64,000 nucleotides of DNA from Eopsaltria australis (GCA_034509425.1 JAVTVJ010000023.1:806001-870000); one strand, 5' to 3'; positions 51,076-64,000 are shown, numbered from the stretch's first letter. Notes: generated by a model from the letters alone, not told the origin. A program made the numbers and translations.

Positions 51076-51475
51076 GTCATAGAATAGTAGAATAGTTTGG
51101 GTTGGAAGGGACCTTTAAAGGACATCCAGTCCAATCCCCCTGCAATGACCAGGGACATCTTCAGCTAGATCATGGTGCTCAAAGCCCCATCCAACCTGGC
51201 CTGGAATGTTTCCAGGAATGGGGGGATTTCTACCACGTCTCTTGGCAACCTTGGGTCAGTGTTTTGCCATCCTCAATGTAAAAAACTTCTTCCTTATGCC
51301 TAATCTAAATTGCCCCTCTTTCAGTTTAAAACCATTACCCCTTGTCCTGTCCCAATAAGCCCTGTTAATAATTGTCACGACCTTTCTTGTAGACCCCCTT
51401 GAGGTACTGGAAAGCTGCTATAAGATGTCCCCAGACTCGTCTCCAGGCTGAACAACTCCAGCTCTCTCTGCATTT
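51076..51475 (-). repeat. CR1 LINE fragment (about 400 bp)
   Basis: CATAGAATAGTAGAATAGTT, GGGTTGGAAGGGACC, CCCCATCCAACCTGGCC, CTTCCTTATGCCTAATCT and GTCTCCAGGCTGAACAACTC give a long CR1 3' fragment in reverse complement. Confidence 0.95.
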
Positions 51476-54400
51476 AATCATGAGTGACTGTGTTATGACT
51501 CCTTTATTAAAAAAAAAAAACAAACAACAAACAAAGAAAAAAGAAGAAACTTGCCCAAGATATCTAAGTGTTTGGCTGTAGGAGGCAGCCTATCTGTTAT
51601 GGCTTTTACCATGCACCAGTGTGGTTCCTTCCATTCACTGCTGACCTCAGGTGGTTCCTGCTGGTGGCACCACTGGGGTCTGTGCAAACTCCAAGTGCTT
51701 TTTCCCATTTTGTGTTTGCCTGCCTGCCATATCAGCACTTTCTGCCTCTGTGTTGCTGTCTTTGCATCCTTCTCCAGCAGTTCCCTGGCAGGGACATCCA
51801 AACAGAAAATCCTCTGCTCTGCTGCTTGTGGAAATGCCCTGTGCACTGTCTAATAGAGGGTTCTGATCAACCTGCAGAATAGCAGCCACTCAAGAGAAAA
51901 GCCTGCTCCCAGATGCATAAATGTGGATTATCTGCAGACCAGGGGGAATAAAAAGCCGTTGGTCTGTGCTGTGCATCATGAAAACACCCCTCAGAAGCCA
52001 CCTGGACACCCAGAGATCCAGAGCATGGAAACCAGCACTGCAGAGAAATGATGCCAAGCAGATTAGGAAAAAATTAGAAAATGTCAAAATCCAGGGCTTA
52101 GAGGCAGGCATCAGGCATCTAAATGATTTCACAGCTGCAAGTATTGAGCATCCAAAGTGGCCATGAAAGAGGATGACATAAAACTGATGTGCAGATTCAA
52201 ACAGAGCTGAACACCTACTTGGTTGTGCTCTTATCTGCTAAATCAGAGTTTCTATTGCAAAAGAATTATTGTCCTCATACTTAATGCATGTTAATCAACA
52301 GAGCAAATTACTCTGTTCCCCCAGGTCTTATTAAGAGCTAAAAGCAATTTTCAGCAAGTTACCAGATTGAGAAGGCTGTGGCTCTGACAGAAAACATGAG
52401 AAACTGTTTCCTAGCTTATATAGAACAACATCCATGATTTTAATTATTAAGTTTGACCTGCTGCCTTATTTTGTGTGGTTCAGTGGTTTAATAATAAATA
52501 ATTTTGCTTATTTGTGATCCAGGCTTGGCACTGAGAAGTGGATAAGATTAAAAATGAGTGAATTCTAGTTAGACTGAGCATCTTACAGCCTGCCGTGGGC
52601 TCTCCACTGACTTACTGATTTAAGAAAGCCAGTCATTCATGGTGGGGTTTAGATCCAGCAAGAATGACTAGCTATGCCTCTAAAACAATGCAAATTAAAA
52701 CAGGTATCTGTAGGGGCAGCTAATGGCTATGTCACCTCTCATTTTCCTGGAGAACAGGATTTTCCCACACCACCTTTTTTCTGCCCAGCTGCTTTGAATT
52801 AGAGCCAGCTCTTCAAAAGCCCATTTTTCTCTCCCTGGTACCAGTGTAAATCAAAAGCTAACCCTGTTAATGTCACTAGTGTAAAATTGGAGGAAATGAG
52901 AGAAGAATTAGCCTGGGAAAAATCTAATTTGCTTCTTGCTTTCTGTCTTTCCAAGTTCAATCTAGATTAAAAATATTCACCGATGTATACGAATGGGAAG
53001 CCAGCACAGCACACCATCTGTCTGGGAGTGGAAAAATCAGGACTTTTCCCCTACCTTCCAGATGCGCTATAAAGCAAACAAAAATGGACAAGGCACTTCA
53101 CCAGTCTCATGCTAAGAGAGCACAACAAGAAAGCTGCACAACAGCTCTGGATTGCAGTTCAAGGCATCTGGTACAAGCCAGGCTTTGCAGTTCACTGAAA
53201 CCTGGGACCTGCAGGGTTAACGTGTGTTTATATAAGCACCACAAGCTGTCATTTTAGTTCTCTTCCATGCATATTTGCTGTGGCCCACATGTACAATAGA
53301 GCTCTTTTCAGAGATGACATAATGTAGTATTTTGCAAAAAAAAGAAAAAAAAAGAAAAAAAAAGGGGTGAAAGTTTTCTTTTCATCCTGCCAATGGGAAA
53401 CGTGTCTTATGTGCTTCAGCAAATTCCTGCCTGGAGGCAGAACAAGCTCTTTGTAATGCTTTGGTGCTAAAACAGGTACCTAGTCATCTATCCAGCAGGG
53501 TCTCACATAGCTCTATCCTCTGGAGAGAACTGGATGCCTTTGAACTTTCTTTCCCAGCAGTGCTGCTGTGTGGAGTTACACTCTAGGATGCCATTCCCCT
53601 CTCAGGAGGTCTGCTACAGCTGCAGCACACGTTTTATGGGTTCTGCAGAAAGAAATAGTCCCCCAGAAAATACAGTAGCTACATTCAGGTGGGTATTTTG
53701 CTAGCCTGTGTATTCTTCTGACAGCCACTGACAAATGTGAATGCTGTGGTTGTAACAGGGCATGCTCGGTGCATCTTTCTCCTCATGAGCAGCCTGACTT
53801 CAATAAGTCAGATTTTCAAACAGAGTTTGGGTGAGCTGGAGAGCGGAGGGTGACCAGCATAAGGAGTTTAATGCCTCCCATGGGGTTAAAAGCAGTGGAT
53901 GCTTGACATGGAATACACATATTTAATGCCACATCTCTGTGGGACAAAGCAGTGCTCCTGAGAGTCATCCTAGTGATTAGAAATGCACGGAGAAAATGAG
54001 ACCAGACCCAGACAGTTCCAAGCCCTGAGTAACACAAACTCGTCAGGTCTTGTCTGCTCCATGAAAAGGTGAATTTGCCTGCAAAACAATCATTCAGGCA
54101 GCTGGGCTGGGGTGCTCCTGCTCCAGCCTGGCCTCACAATGCAGATGATGGATACAGCCAGGAGGAGTGGGATTGCATTTACCAGAGCAAAGTTAACCCA
54201 TGGAAAAATATCAAGGGGTTCATATCACAATGGAGAAAAAACCACCCAACCTGTTCTTTCTGATGTATTTGTGTAAATAAATACCTAACTTGGAAGAAAA
54301 ATATGTTGAATGAAGTGAAAATGGTCTTTGAAGTCTCCAAGGACAGAGTTGTTTTAGCGGTCGTGGTCTAAGTACAGGACTGGGGCAGAGTTTGTGGACA

Positions 54401-54930
54401 GAGATCTTAACTGGCCCTGCAAGACTTGTCTCACTCAAAAATCACAGCACTTAACATTCCTGTCAGTAAACCAGCCCTGATCTTTCATTACTGGGTCACT
54501 GAGATGAAAGGAAAATCCTTTCATCTTGCTATGGCTCAACTTGATTTTCTGACTTTCCAGTGGATTACTGGAGTGACCGATGGTGCAGCCTTCGTGATCT
54601 CCACCAGCCTTCCCTTGCACAGCTCCATGTAACTCAGAATTGACTCCCCACTTAGGAGAGTTATTGGATAACTTGAGTTTCTCTTTGTCCCACTGTACTC
54701 TACAGCAGAATGCTTTTCTCAGGGATGGAGAGCTGTGTGTCTGTTTGCATTGAAACCTCACTTTCTTAACCCAGCCTGGATTCAGTAGGGCAGGTTGTTT
54801 AAGCTTCAGTTTCCATGTACTGCTTCTTTCTATGACTTTCTTAATAGCTCTGTAAGCTTCTGAGTGTCTTCTGATATTTTCTCATAAATGTGCTGGTACT
54901 CTCATTCTCCAATCCTTTACACAGAAAACA
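51476..54930. other. Non-coding stretch, no gene supported
   Basis: It has an A-rich patch at 51509-51548 and purine-only (A)nG repeats at about 53335-53364. AT-rich single-copy DNA at 52180-52510 resembles a conserved non-coding element by composition. Confidence 0.5.
53335..53364. repeat. A8-9G purine microsatellite
   Basis: Three A-runs of eight or nine are separated by single G's. Confidence 0.9.
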
Positions 54931-54991
54931 TTCATAGAATCACAGAATAGTTTGGGTTGGAAGGAACCTTAAAGATCATCCAATTCCAGTC
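54931..54991 (-). repeat. CR1 LINE 3' fragment (short)
   Basis: TTCATAGAATCACAGAATAG, TTTGGGTTGGAAGGAACCTT and AAAGATCATCCAATTCC form the terminal CR1 signature in reverse complement. Confidence 0.95.
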
Positions 54992-57900
54992 AAAGTTCTT
55001 AAGTGTTAGGTGTTTTTCTCAGTTCTTGAATCTATGATCCTTTTCTGTGCCTGCTGCCATTGCTTTTTCAACAAAGGTTCAAAACCAACTGTGTGCAGCA
55101 TTCTATCAGCCATCTATGAATATCTCTGCTTAAATACTTGCCCGCCAGATGAAGCTATCTCCACTCTCCTGTTCAAACCCTCTCAAGTTTTACCAGACCA
55201 TCGAATTAAATATCACAAGACTTCTATCAAACCAATTCATGTTAGAGCCCTGTTTTCATGTGGTTCTAATGTGGGTGAGCAAGTGACCTGGCCATGGTAG
55301 AGGCCAGACCAGTGCCCAGCGGTGCTTCCTCTCTGGGTTAGAAGGCAGGTTTGCCCACATGCCCTTTTGCCTTGAACTCCAGCCAAATGACATGTTCAGT
55401 TCAGAAACAATCAATTTTATTGCTTTCCCATGTAAATAAAAGCTGCATATCGCCACTGGGTGACAAGCAATTTCCTCCTACTCCCCCACGTATAATAAAG
55501 GAGAAAAATTGCAGATGACATCGCTGCAGAATGACACAGAAAACAGCAATTTATGCATTTCCCAGGGGAAAAAAAGGAAAGGTTAGGGAAGACTGTGCCT
55601 CTTTATTAAAACTGCAGCTGCACATTGCCAGTGCAATGCTATGCTTGCCTATTATTTCTTGGAAAGATACCTTAAGTTTTATTGCCCCAAAACACCTATG
55701 GAAAGAAGGGAGAGGGATAAATGTGGTGGCAAAGTGCACCCCTTAGTGGGAATTGTTTGTAGCCACCATCCCAGGCCTGCCTGGGAGCTCTGAACAGATT
55801 TTTCATGCTCTCTGCTACTCACTGTGATGCCCAGACCCAAAAACCTGCAGACCTCAAACCTGATCCTCTGTCGTCTTCTTTTCTGGATGTAATAATATGT
55901 CAAAGCAGAACAAGTCTACACAGGGATGAATGTGGGGATTCAAGTGTGAAGCCTGTGGGTCTCACTGGAGTTCCCCTTCAGGCCAGCAAAGAAAGCTTCA
56001 ACCACTGAAATTGGACTCTGAGCCACACCTGAGCCATCTCCAGGCCAGGATTAGTTTGGCTCAGAATTAATCTTTTCATTGCTAAAATGAATCTACCACT
56101 CCTGTCTGCTGGGAGTACAGTTTTCCAAGGTTTACCACAACAAAATTAAGCTGTTCTTTTCTGTCTGTGTCTTGCCTGTGTTGTGCCTGGTACTCAGAGC
56201 AAATAGATACCATTTAGTTGCTTTGGAAGTTTTAAATGTTTTTCATCTCTCCTAAATTTAGGTGTCAGCCATGCAGACACACATATGAACTACTTAACAC
56301 ACATACGAACATTTAAAGTGGGGGGTCGTGTTCCAGTACCTGGAAAGAACTGCAGCTTTGCTGGTGGTGCCAGCACTTTTCTATTTCAGATACCTACCTC
56401 AGACCAGGAGGAACCACCTCTATTCCTTTCATTTGACTAGAAAATATCTTTGGTTAGTTCACACAGTATTATCTACAGACAAAGCCTGCTCCCTGTGTAA
56501 CAAAGGTCATTTTAATTCTCTCGTATGGTTTGTTTTATACTCCACTGAGAAGGGCCACTCAGGACAATAAAGTATGGCAAAAAAGGACAAAAGGAGGCAA
56601 GAGATCAAAGATCTTACAACAGAGAAGGACATTCAGCTAGCCCAGACCGCACTCAATTAATGACAAAAAGCTATGTTTTCTGTCCCCATCTTGACTCTTG
56701 ACTATAAGGCAGCCTAGCCTCTGCCAGAGTAGCCACTGAGGTCTACAGGCAGCTGGCTAAATCCCTCTCCACAAAGCCTCACCTTAGAGCAAAGTAAATT
56801 GTATTAATCCAGGGAAAGCCCATGGCTCCATCTAGAGGGAAGAAGGAAAACTGGAGAGTCTGGATTGTGGTGTTTCATCTCCTTCTGTGAGGAGTGCTGT
56901 TACCTGAAGGATCAGGTGGACACAGAGACAAGCTGGAGGGAAATGGGAGGGCAGGTTTTTGAGGCTGGAGAGGGGGAGAGGGAACTGTGAGAGGAATAAA
57001 ATAGATCCAATTACTTTCTCTGTGGCTGCCTGCAATCAATAGTGCAGTGGTTCAAGGATTAGATTTAAAACAATCTGTCTGGAGATGGTGTTAATGTCAC
57101 AGGCAAGAAAATATCCCTGAAAGTCATCCTCTAAAGATATGCCAACCTCTTGAAAAGTTTGGGCAGTCTCTCTGTTTTTTTCCCAGCTTTTTCACCTCCA
57201 AAATCTTACTGAAAGAATGGGGATTTCCTCCAGCCATCCTTCCCACCTGTCCTTTGGTGACACCCACACCCTATTGTGGCCCTTTCCCTGCCTTGTATGT
57301 TCTCCAAGGTGCCAAACACATTTTAACCCTTCTAAGAAGCTCTGTTGTAATCAAATACTGTGGCCAAATGCCAAATTAGATGTTGGGAATTCTGTTGCGT
57401 GAAAACCAGTAACATTATCAGGATCAATGAATATCTTGTGTTTACATCCAGTTTACAAATGAATGATGTCATCTGTGCTTGGCTGCTTCTCAGAGCTTGT
57501 GCAACTCAGGATAAAGGTTGTTACTGAGTTATCCTGCACTGTGACATTGGCCATCCTCAGAGCTCTGCTTTGCCTGGCCATTGCACTTAAAGCTGCTGTG
57601 GGGTGCTGTGCCTCTCTGTGCAGGTTCTGTCTGCAGCCCTTTTCCCATGGCAGTGCCCTTGCTCTAGTGTTTTGGGAAGGACCCAGTGTGGGCCCCACTT
57701 AGCCAGGAGAAGCAGAGATCAGGGGGGTGCAGGTGTGTGTGGGTAAGCTCAGGACACTTAGCCCCAAAAAAAGTGAGCCTTTGAACCTGGCAAGATTCAC
57801 TTTATTCAGAGCTTCTCTGCAGAGCTGTGTCGGTGAAGCTGGAACCTCCCATCACAAAGGGCTGGTGCAGATGGCAGAGCTCTGTGCTCCTGCCTGGATC

Positions 57901-58221
57901 CCTCTCTGTGCATCAGCCCAGCTCCAGCAGGAGCAGTGGGGGTCAGAAAGCCAAAGGCCTTGCCTGTGGATAGACCTGGGTCCCTTTTCTGGCCAAGTCA
58001 TGGAATGGAGAAACCACCTCACCATGGGAGGGTGAGGAGGCTGGCAAGGCTCAGAGAGGGTGGTAGCAGTTCTGGGGGTCTCTTCTGCATCACAGGACTC
58101 CAAGTCACACCTTCATGGTGGCACCCCAGCTTTCAGCCTCAGTGTGCTTTTGCTGGTGCTGGCCGCCAAAAGCTCTGACCAAGTGGAGCAATACCACAGA
58201 CACAATAAAACCTTGAGACAT
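54992..58221. other. Non-coding stretch, possible LTR-like block at its end
   Basis: No gene is supported. From about 57700 to 58210 the sequence is GC-richer and, on the minus strand, carries AATAAAGTGAATCTTGCC, reminiscent of an LTR poly(A)/R region or another transcript end. No paired terminal repeat or internal retroviral gene is visible. Confidence 0.4.
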
Positions 58222-58482
58222 AAAATCATAGAATCATAAAAGGTTGGAAAAGTCCTCCAAGATCAAGTCCAACCATTGACCAAACACCCCTGTGCCCTCT
58301 AAACCTTATCATGAAGTGCCACATCTACTCATTTTTTGAATACTTCGAGGGATAGACTCCATCACTTCCCACAGGAGCCTGTTCCAATGCTCTACCACTT
58401 TCACAGCAAAGAAATTTTTCCCAATATCCGATCTGAACCTCCCCTGGCACAACTTGAGGCCATTACCCCTTGTCCTATCAGA
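58222..58482 (-). repeat. CR1 LINE fragment (about 260 bp)
   Basis: AAATCATAGAATCATAAAAG, CCAACCATTGACCAAACACC, TTTTTCCCAATATCCGATCT and TTGAGGCCATTACCCCTTGT give the same CR1 type as the copy at 48561. Confidence 0.95.
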
Positions 58483-58940
58483 TGCTTTTCAAAGTATTAG
58501 AGGGAGAGGGGAAATTGGTAGGGTCGAGAGGATTCTCCCTCAGTGTGCGTTTATCCTCAGTTACATCGATTCGGCGGTGAAAACTGAGGCTGCTGTGGTG
58601 AGGCTGCATCACCACAGGGTGGCATGAGCTCTCTTCCGCAGCTGTTGGTGGCCCTGTGCTGCAGAATAGACGCCGGAGCTGCTGCTCCACCAGCCCAGAA
58701 CGTTTGATTGTCTCTTGAAAAGCGAGCATGGGCTTTGCAAAGACACAGGCAGCTGCAATTCCAATCAGAACTGCAGTTCCACTTATCCATCACTTCAGAA
58801 GTACTCAGAGACTCCGGTTCTGGCTGGAAGAAAATCCTGAAGACCACAGAAATATTGCTGAGCCAACACGAAATGTTCTGGTGCATGTGTGCAGTCAGAT
58901 CTTTTCTGCACCTGCTCGTCAATAATACTTTCAACACCAG
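58483..58940. other. CpG-dense islet of unknown identity
   Basis: About thirteen CpGs fall within 58500-58930, against very few in the flanks. On the minus strand two successive open stretches occur in different frames. The first (about 58955-58812) includes DFLPARTGVSEYF; the second, after a stop, includes a hydrophobic GTAVLIGIAAACVFA near 58780-58735 and runs on to 58478. I do not recognise a protein. It could be a decayed retrocopy, an exon or a regulatory CpG islet. Confidence 0.35.
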
Positions 58941-61900
58941 GAGAATTATGAATGCATTAACTCATTCCAATCCTACATTCATTTGTTTTGGTTTCATTCC
59001 CCCATAGTCTTGCTGATGCAGGCAAAAGTCTTTTGAACACGTGTTAAATAGATCTTTGCAGAGGGGGTTTTGCTGGTTTGGTCCCACTGCAATGTATGTG
59101 TCAAATAAGAAGACAGGATCAGTAAAGCACAAGATGCTGAAGGATGCTGTAAAAGTTTTAATGCTGGAACTAGTGCTGGTCTTTGGCATCTGTCTACTGA
59201 AGATGATTTAGAGATAATACTATCTGTCATTTTATTTTGTGATGCTGTAAAAAACTTCACTCCATGTGCTCAGGATGAGACCTGGCATTTTGTAAATGAG
59301 AAAGTGCAGTTTCATCAGTATAAAAACTTTCCATGGGAACATGTCGATTCGATTACTTTATACTCAGAAAAAGCACACCAAAGCCAATGTTCTCAATTCC
59401 AAATGTTATTGGCAATGTTCTTGGAATGGAACCCTGTGATTTCTTTTTTTATTCCCAAATGATTGTTTTATAAATCACTTTCATTTAACAGTTAAGTTAT
59501 AAATTTTAACAATAGCCTTATCTACCTTTCTAGGTAGGCTGGAAAGAAAATTATTGAGATTTTTAAGAGTTTGATTCCCAAGTAAAAAAGGGAGGAAAAG
59601 GAGTTTTTTCTTTTGCAGGAGAAAAAAAATCAGTGGTTTTCAAGGCAGTTTTCATTCTGAGACTGAAAGTGTGATGAAAAGTGTTTGGTGAAGATTGGGT
59701 GTGTGTCACAGGGCCTGGGAGAGCAAATCACTCTTCTCTCCTGAATTCAACAGCAGCAGAATGAAACACAGTAGGTCTCAGGACTGTGACCACTCACCAC
59801 TTCTTTCTGCAAGCATTGGCAGCCTCAGCAAATCTAGGAAGTTGGAAGGGTCTTGTTTTTCCAACTGCGTAACCACAGTGGATGTTTAACCAGATTTGTT
59901 CTTAGCTTTGTTAAGAAATATCTGCTTCTTTCTTCTTTACATTAGGCATGATCTTGAATCCAGGTTCAGCCAGCCATCATCACATTCCCCCTTGCACACT
60001 TTTAAAGCTTCAGCGCATTAAAAGCCCCCTGCAAAATTCATGTATTTGCTGGCTCACCAGAGAAGATGACTTGGAAGAAATTGACTACAGGTAAATGCAT
60101 TGAAAAATGAAATTAAAAAGCAATTCAGCACCATTGTGGAACTTCTTCCAAGTGCAATTCTTCCTGCATGAAAAGCCTATGATGAATGGATTGCAGAAAT
60201 GTCATCATATAATACTACTGTGTAGTAATAACCGGACCTGTGGAAAAGTTCAGGTAATGCTGATATTGCCTTGGAACAAATATAAAGTAGGTAACACACA
60301 GGAATCCATTTTGTCCTGTTTTTCATGATTTAATGGATTTCTACAAGTTTAAAATGTAACAATTCAAGCCAAGCCAAATACTCATCAGCCATAGCTGTAT
60401 CTGGTAAATTAAGTGGGAACTGTTCATTTTCATTCACATGGCTCATCCTTCTGACTCCCTGCTCTTCAAAAGCAGTGGCCATGTCCAGACTTGCAATACC
60501 AGGGATGGTCCCTGGTCTGTGCTAATCTATGCACAGTGCAAGCCTATCTCTGGTAGGAATAAATAATATATGCTTAGAAAGACAAAATAAAAAGAGAGGA
60601 AATACTGAGGGTATTTCCCCTGTTGAATTCACCCTGAGTCTGGAAATCTGTGGTTTAGTGATTTAAGGAACAAGATGGATTTGGTATCTGCTTCATGTTT
60701 GAGTCCTAAACAGACCTGCAGCTACTGTTAATAGTAAAATTAAATGCTGAGTCTTTAACAACCATCTTGTCACAATTAAAAGATTATCTTCCTGTTTACT
60801 GAGAGCTATTGGCTGGGTGTCACTTTTGCCACTCTTCCTTCTAGAACCACTGGCCACATCTGTGTCTGATGGGATCCATGTGTTTTCCCTGGCAGTACTG
60901 GTGTCCAGGCTGTCACTGTAACCTCTCAAGATTACAACCCTGTGCTTTTTCAGGTTTCCTAATTCAACTGCACCATTCAATGTTCAGTGGGCTCCTGCAA
61001 ACACTTTTTCCCAGACTACTGCTGCTGTTACAAGACTTGATTTCTCTTTCAGTTCCTTTCTAAGTCCAGGCCTTCATTCCCAGCATCATAGTAGGCACAG
61101 GGGACAATTAAAGTAATGTGTGGGATTTATTTACAAAGAGGTAAAATCCAAATACAGAAAAGGGAATGGAGTCACTGACTCTACTGACAACTTGTATATA
61201 AATAATTCCTGGTGAAATGGAAGGCAGCACACGTTACACTTGTATGTTGATGCAAAGGATATTAAGCCGTACATAGTTATTAGTGTTTTTAAAGTCCTCC
61301 TTCTCTCTTAGATGTAGGTACCTATACAAAATTTAGATTAATGTGAAAATTCTACTTTTGGTTACAGACAAATTGGTTCATTTTCCATTTGAACAGAGAG
61401 GAAATAGAGAAAGGAGTCTGCATTTTTATAATAGCTGTGTGGGTTATTATTTTCAGCTAGGATGGATGACATCTGATCAACTCAGTCTGATGTTCTTCAG
61501 GCTCAGCAAGTCCTTTTTCAGCTAGAAGTGCCTGAACCAGCCACCTATTCACTAAAAGCATCTGCAGGAACCCCCTACTTCCCACTACTTGAAACTGTGA
61601 AGACAAGACCACAAAATTGATGGGGACAGGGAAAGAGCAAGAAGTGATAATTCGGTCATGAGGCATGATTGGCAGGCTCTGCTCTTTGCTCCCAGGCTGT
61701 TAAAGATTTCCAAATAAAAATGCATGGAGCTTCTTGAGGCTCATGAGCACAGCTAAGAGAGTCAGCAGCCAGCAGATGTGGCATCTTGTGCAGCAGCCTC
61801 TGACTTCTTTGGGAGATGTTTTTGGGGACAGTGGCACAGGAACCCTGAGTGTGTCTGCTGCTGCCAGGTAAGGAGAAGGACAAGGTCACGGGAAGCACAA

Positions 61901-64000
61901 GGCTCTGGGACTGAGGGAGCTCTTGAAGGTTCTACAGAGAACTCTGGCCCAGAGTGCCTGGAGACTTTGATTCAGCTGCCAGTGAACAGGGGCACCAGGC
62001 AGCCTTTGAGCTGCTCTTTTCCCCAGGATGTGCTGCATTATGTGCATTCAGATGCACACATAGAACCCTTCTTCCTTGCCATAGGAAGAATCAGGTTGTG
62101 AGCCATAAAACACAGGCTGTGCAAGTCATAATCATGCAAGAAATCCTAATTATCTTGCCTTTTCTTCTAATCAGCTCCTGACTCTTACGGAACCATGAAC
62201 ACAGATGGTTATAGGCATAGACCTCCCTCTGCACTGCAACTGTTTGAATTTTAACCTTTCTTTTATTATCTTCTTATAACAAATGTGTAGTTCTTGAGTT
62301 GCCCTGTGTTTTTCCAGGTGACCATCAAATGCTCAAATACTCTGGTCTGCAGTGAGAGGGAACATTATGAATGTCTACAAAATGACATTGCTGACTTTAG
62401 CAGATGTGCAGGTTTTGTTGCTGGTCCAGAGATGGCATTTCTCATATTCAGGAGGACTCAGCTCATATCATGAATTAGTGGTGCTATTGTACATCTTACA
62501 ATATTTTACATAATTAAACGTGACGATGCCATTTGATATGGACAATTAAGCTCGTATTTGTGAGCAAAGTGTAATTAACAGTATAGACACTGTGCCATTT
62601 TGGAATTTGCTTTCAGTGAGCCTAATTACTTCACATAGCTAAAACACATTTGAAAGTTTATCTTTAATTTTGTTCTATCCTTTGCAATTAAACCTTTTAA
62701 GACAGCTAGATTAGAAACAGAATGTTAAAACATGAAGACTGCTAGAATGCATACCCAAAAGCTCTCAATTTTTAGGCTATTTCAATAACAGATGCTGCAA
62801 AAAATTATACTCTTCGAGAAAATGCATTTTATGACTTTACAGAGAAACATTTTTCTTTGGAAGATCCTGGGGAAATGTACTTCCTGTTTCATATTCTATG
62901 TCCCTGACTTCTTCTCTGTACATCTAAATGTTTCTTTGAAATTACTGAAAGATTTATCTCAAAGTGTGCACCAAACTTGTTTTCCTAAAAAATAAGGGAT
63001 ATCATCTATAGCTACAGTGATAATTCATGGATGAAACCTTGGGGGATTTTGCAGCTATATTTGGAGTTCTACATTAAACAGGGGCTGGGCATTGGCACTT
63101 GATTGTCCAATATGTTTAGGGGAGACCCCTAATATTTCCACATGTGATTCCTGTGCATGCTGAGGAGTTGTTATTTGCTGTACATCATCCATAATAAGCA
63201 ATTTGGTTGCACTTATCCTTTTAATTTTTTTTTTATATAAAATGAGAATTTAATAGCATGCCTGTGGTCATACTGGGCCAGTTAAGGCATTGTCACAAAT
63301 TAGTTCAGAAGCACAGATGTCAGCTGCCTCTCACAACAGTGGGCTTCCTTACACAGTCAGCTGATGCCATAGGGCTTGATAGGTTGGAATGCAGGACTGT
63401 GCCAGGAGATGCAGAGCTATTGATTCAGCTGCTCCATGAATTTAATCTCATTATTTCTAAGTTAGGGCATAGCTGAGAATGGCATTAAAAATAATTAGTT
63501 AGTGTTTTTGTCGTACATAATATTATTGAAAAATACAGGCCAGAGTTTTTCAAATTGTATGAATTTTAAGTACAGGCTCAGAGAGTCAGAACACTGCCTG
63601 TCCACCCACTGCTCCAAAGAATGCTTGTAAGAGTCTGCTAATCTAATGAATCTAAATGTTTTCAGTTTAAATGTCTGCATCTGAGCTGATTTTCTAGGCT
63701 TTTATAGATAATAGAGAAAAGCAAGTACTTCCAATCTCCTTCCTTCTCACTTAAATTTCCAAAACAGCTCAGATGACTCACTGACCATTAAGTGCATATC
63801 TATGAGAAAACACCAGAAAAATTAACTGAGAAAAACTAGGCTGGAGCTGATTCCTGGATGTCACTTAGAGCACCCCTCTGCTCAGAGCAAGACTGACAGC
63901 AAAGTTAGATCTGGTTGCCAGGGGCTCTCAATGAACGGTTTTTTGCCTGCCTAGAAAAAAAGAGTGATTAACTCAGATATGGGTACTCATATTGCACATG
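58941..64000. other. Non-coding AT-rich stretch to the window end
   Basis: No gene or CR1 is recognised. About 62480-62720 is very AT-rich, with evenly spread homeodomain-type TAATTA/TTAATT cores, and resembles a conserved non-coding element by composition. Open frames are all under about 110 codons. Confidence 0.5.

Overview
The window looks like bird nuclear DNA, most likely from a passerine. The evidence is at least sixteen CR1 LINE fragments in both orientations, a SINE with a tRNA-Ile-like head fused to a CR1 tail (the TguSINE1 architecture), sparse coding content, GT-AG introns and CpG-poor intergenic sequence. No bacterial, phage or CRISPR structure is present, and I could not identify any RNA gene.

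Only one gene is recognisable: EVA1A (FAM176A/TMEM166), on the plus strand. The terminal coding exon (24546-24916) carries the transmembrane segment and the whole conserved cytoplasmic tail. A preceding exon (17280-17468) carries the start used by the short form (ATG 17396). Joining them gives a 147-residue protein that closely resembles the mammalian one. The 3' UTR runs to a poly(A) signal at 25916-25921, with alternatives at 25994-26010.

The most interesting observation is that the EVA1A reading frame does not stop at the conventional start. It stays open upstream through nine AGC (Ser) codons to a splice acceptor at 17278-17279. An exon-like segment at 13427-13591 has an acceptor, a donor and exactly one open frame, and its phase joins into that frame. 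This implies an N-terminally extended EVA1A of at least 240 residues whose true start lies further upstream, possibly outside the window.

Layout: 1-13426 is upstream or intronic sequence with two CR1s and one SINE. 13427-25935 is the visible part of EVA1A, with introns of 3.7 and 7.1 kb. 25936-64000 is about 38 kb with no supportable protein-coding gene. That interval holds CR1 fragments, homopolymer tracts, a 16-bp minisatellite, AT-rich stretches that look like conserved non-coding elements, and two CpG-dense islets (about 46.85-47.03 kb and 58.50-58.93 kb). The first islet carries a cluster of forkhead-type motifs. In human the gene downstream of EVA1A is TACR1; none of its exons is visible here, so the tract is probably the EVA1A-TACR1 intergenic interval.

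Repeat boundaries are estimates by eye. Claims about conservation are inference, because no alignment could be run.
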